Shown: piece after piece, positions 63,176 through 64,000 of the stretch | Numbering within the stretch: position 1 is the first letter of the stretch | Layout of the letters: every line of letters starts with the position of its first letter | Source of the DNA: an uncultured Bacteroidales bacterium | GTDB taxonomy: Bacteria > Bacteroidota > Bacteroidia > Bacteroidales > F082 | Assembly: GCA_900318265.1 (NCBI GenBank) | Contig: ONKA01000003.1 | Span: forward strand, 62,001-126,000 | Direction: 5' to 3' | DNA length: 64,000 nucleotides | Notes under the pieces: generated by a model | The model's database searches: none | Told to the model about the DNA's origin: nothing | The model's input: the letters and a program-made list of their open reading frames with translations, nothing else | Position numbers and translations under genes: made by a program

Positions 63176-64000
63176 ATGATGAAACCCAACATCGAAATCA
63201 TGGCCCCCGTGGGCTCTTACGAAGCCCTCGCAGCCGCCATACAAGCCGGCGCCGGAAGCGTCTATTTCGGTATCGGCAAACTCAATATGCGCTCTCGCTC
63301 GGCAAAGAATTTCACTCTTGATGACTTGCACCAATTGGCTGAAACCTGCAAAGAACATGATGTAAAAAGCTATGTTACAGTCAATACCATCATCTATGAC
63401 GAAGAGATGGAAGAGATGCACCAACTGCTTAATGCCATCAAGGCCAACGGCATCTCGGCCATCATCGCCTCCGACCAAAGCGTGATCCAATATGCCCGTC
63501 AAATCGGTGTCGAGGTGCACATGTCCACCCAATGCAACATCACCAACTTGGAAGCAGTGCGCTATTATTCTCAGTTTGCCGATGTGATGGTGACTGCCCG
63601 CGAACTCAACATCGACCAGGTGCGCCATATCACCGAAGAGATTGAACACCAACAAATCCGTGGTCCTCATGGCGACTTGGTGCGCATTGAGGTGTTTTGC
63701 CATGGCGCTTTGTGTATGGCCATCTCGGGTAAGTGCAATTTGAGTCAGGACATCTACAACTCGTCCTCGAATCGGGGTGCATGTATGCAACTCTGTCGTC
63801 GTGGTTACGATGTCCGCGAACGCGAAGAAGGCTATGAATTGATGCTTGATAATGAGTACATTATGTCGCCAAAGGACCTCTGCACCTTGCCTTTCTTGGA
63901 CAGGGTGTTGGATGCCGGTGTGGAAGTGCTGAAAATCGAAGGCCGTGGCCGCTCGCCAGAGTACACCAAGCTGACAGTGTCGGTCTACAGCGAGGCGGTT
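63176..64000 (+). CDS. Peptidase U32 family protein (3' partial)
   Basis: The frame from ATG 63176 (or 63179) is open to the window end. IEIMAPVGSYEALAAAIQAG is the family's N-terminus. GVEVHMSTQCNITN and RIEVFCHGALCMAISGKC (about 175-192) and NRGACMQLCRR (about 200-210) carry the Cys set that may hold an iron-sulfur cluster. Members include collagenase-like proteins and tRNA/rRNA hydroxylation enzymes (TrhP, RlhA). A VLKIEGRGRSPEYT block near the edge is usual for the RNA-modifying branch, so an RNA hydroxylation role is likelier than proteolysis. Confidence 0.85.
   Translation, partial: MMKPNIEIMAPVGSYEALAAAIQAGAGSVYFGIGKLNMRSRSAKNFTLDDLHQLAETCKEHDVKSYVTVNTIIYDEEMEEMHQLLNAIKANGISAIIASDQSVIQYARQIGVEVHMSTQCNITNLEAVRYYSQFADVMVTARELNIDQVRHITEEIEHQQIRGPHGDLVRIEVFCHGALCMAISGKCNLSQDIYNSSSNRGACMQLCRRGYDVREREEGYELMLDNEYIMSPKDLCTLPFLDRVLDAGVEVLKIEGRGRSPEYTKLTVSVYSEAV

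Overview
The window reads as a chromosomal segment of an anaerobic Bacteroidales-type bacterium (phylum Bacteroidota). Supporting signs are a type IX secretion C-terminal sorting domain, promoters of the TAnnTTTG class instead of TATAAT, near absence of Shine-Dalgarno sites, many lipoproteins, BACON-like domains, GlnS, a class III (anaerobic) ribonucleotide reductase and an OstA-like envelope protein. Housekeeping stretches are GC-richer; the accessory stretches are clearly AT-richer.

Layout. 0-2.1 kb: 3' part of a secreted PNGase F-like protein. 2.3-14.2 kb: accessory operon with a ClpX-like unfoldase, a protein with a SecB-like domain, a protein with two receiver-like domains, a WG-repeat membrane protein, a 1105-residue LRR/histidine-kinase-type ATPase protein, an unknown protein, a radical SAM/SPASM maturase, and two tiny proteins of which the first may be its peptide substrate; it ends in a strong terminator. 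14.4-18.5 kb: second unit with a WXG100-sized helical protein, a tandem FtsK-like ATPase, a tail-anchored protein and two paralogous exported proteins. 18.5-26.7 kb: lipoproteins, Sel1-repeat proteins, an AAA ATPase of the DUF234 type, a phosphoesterase, and relics of an ATPase gene and a Sel1 gene. 26.8-36.0 kb: a tightly overlapping AT-rich operon of glycosyltransferases, methyltransferases, GNATs, a second radical SAM/SPASM enzyme, a PIG-L-like deacetylase and a HAD phosphatase. 36.0-37.6 kb: KptA, a small unknown protein, a GNAT.

37.7-45.0 kb (minus): an unusual six-gene operon joining a protease-less BrxL-like AAA+ ATPase to a class A penicillin-binding protein that carries about ten extra membrane segments, a VWA-like lipoprotein and a membrane coiled-coil protein. 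45.3-64 kb: core genes proS, nrdDG (behind a cobalamin riboswitch), rnr, tRNA-Cys, glnS, an OstA-like gene, gpmA, an Omp85-like protein, mntP and a U32 peptidase whose leader carries a truncated tRNA-Pro. A family of 28-bp palindromes is scattered between these core genes.

Best candidates for undescribed biology: the 2.3-18.5 kb island (proteostasis, phosphorelay-like signalling, peptide maturation and FtsK-driven export side by side) and the 37.7-45.0 kb BrxL-like/PBP operon. Domain calls were made by reading the translations by eye; no database search was run.
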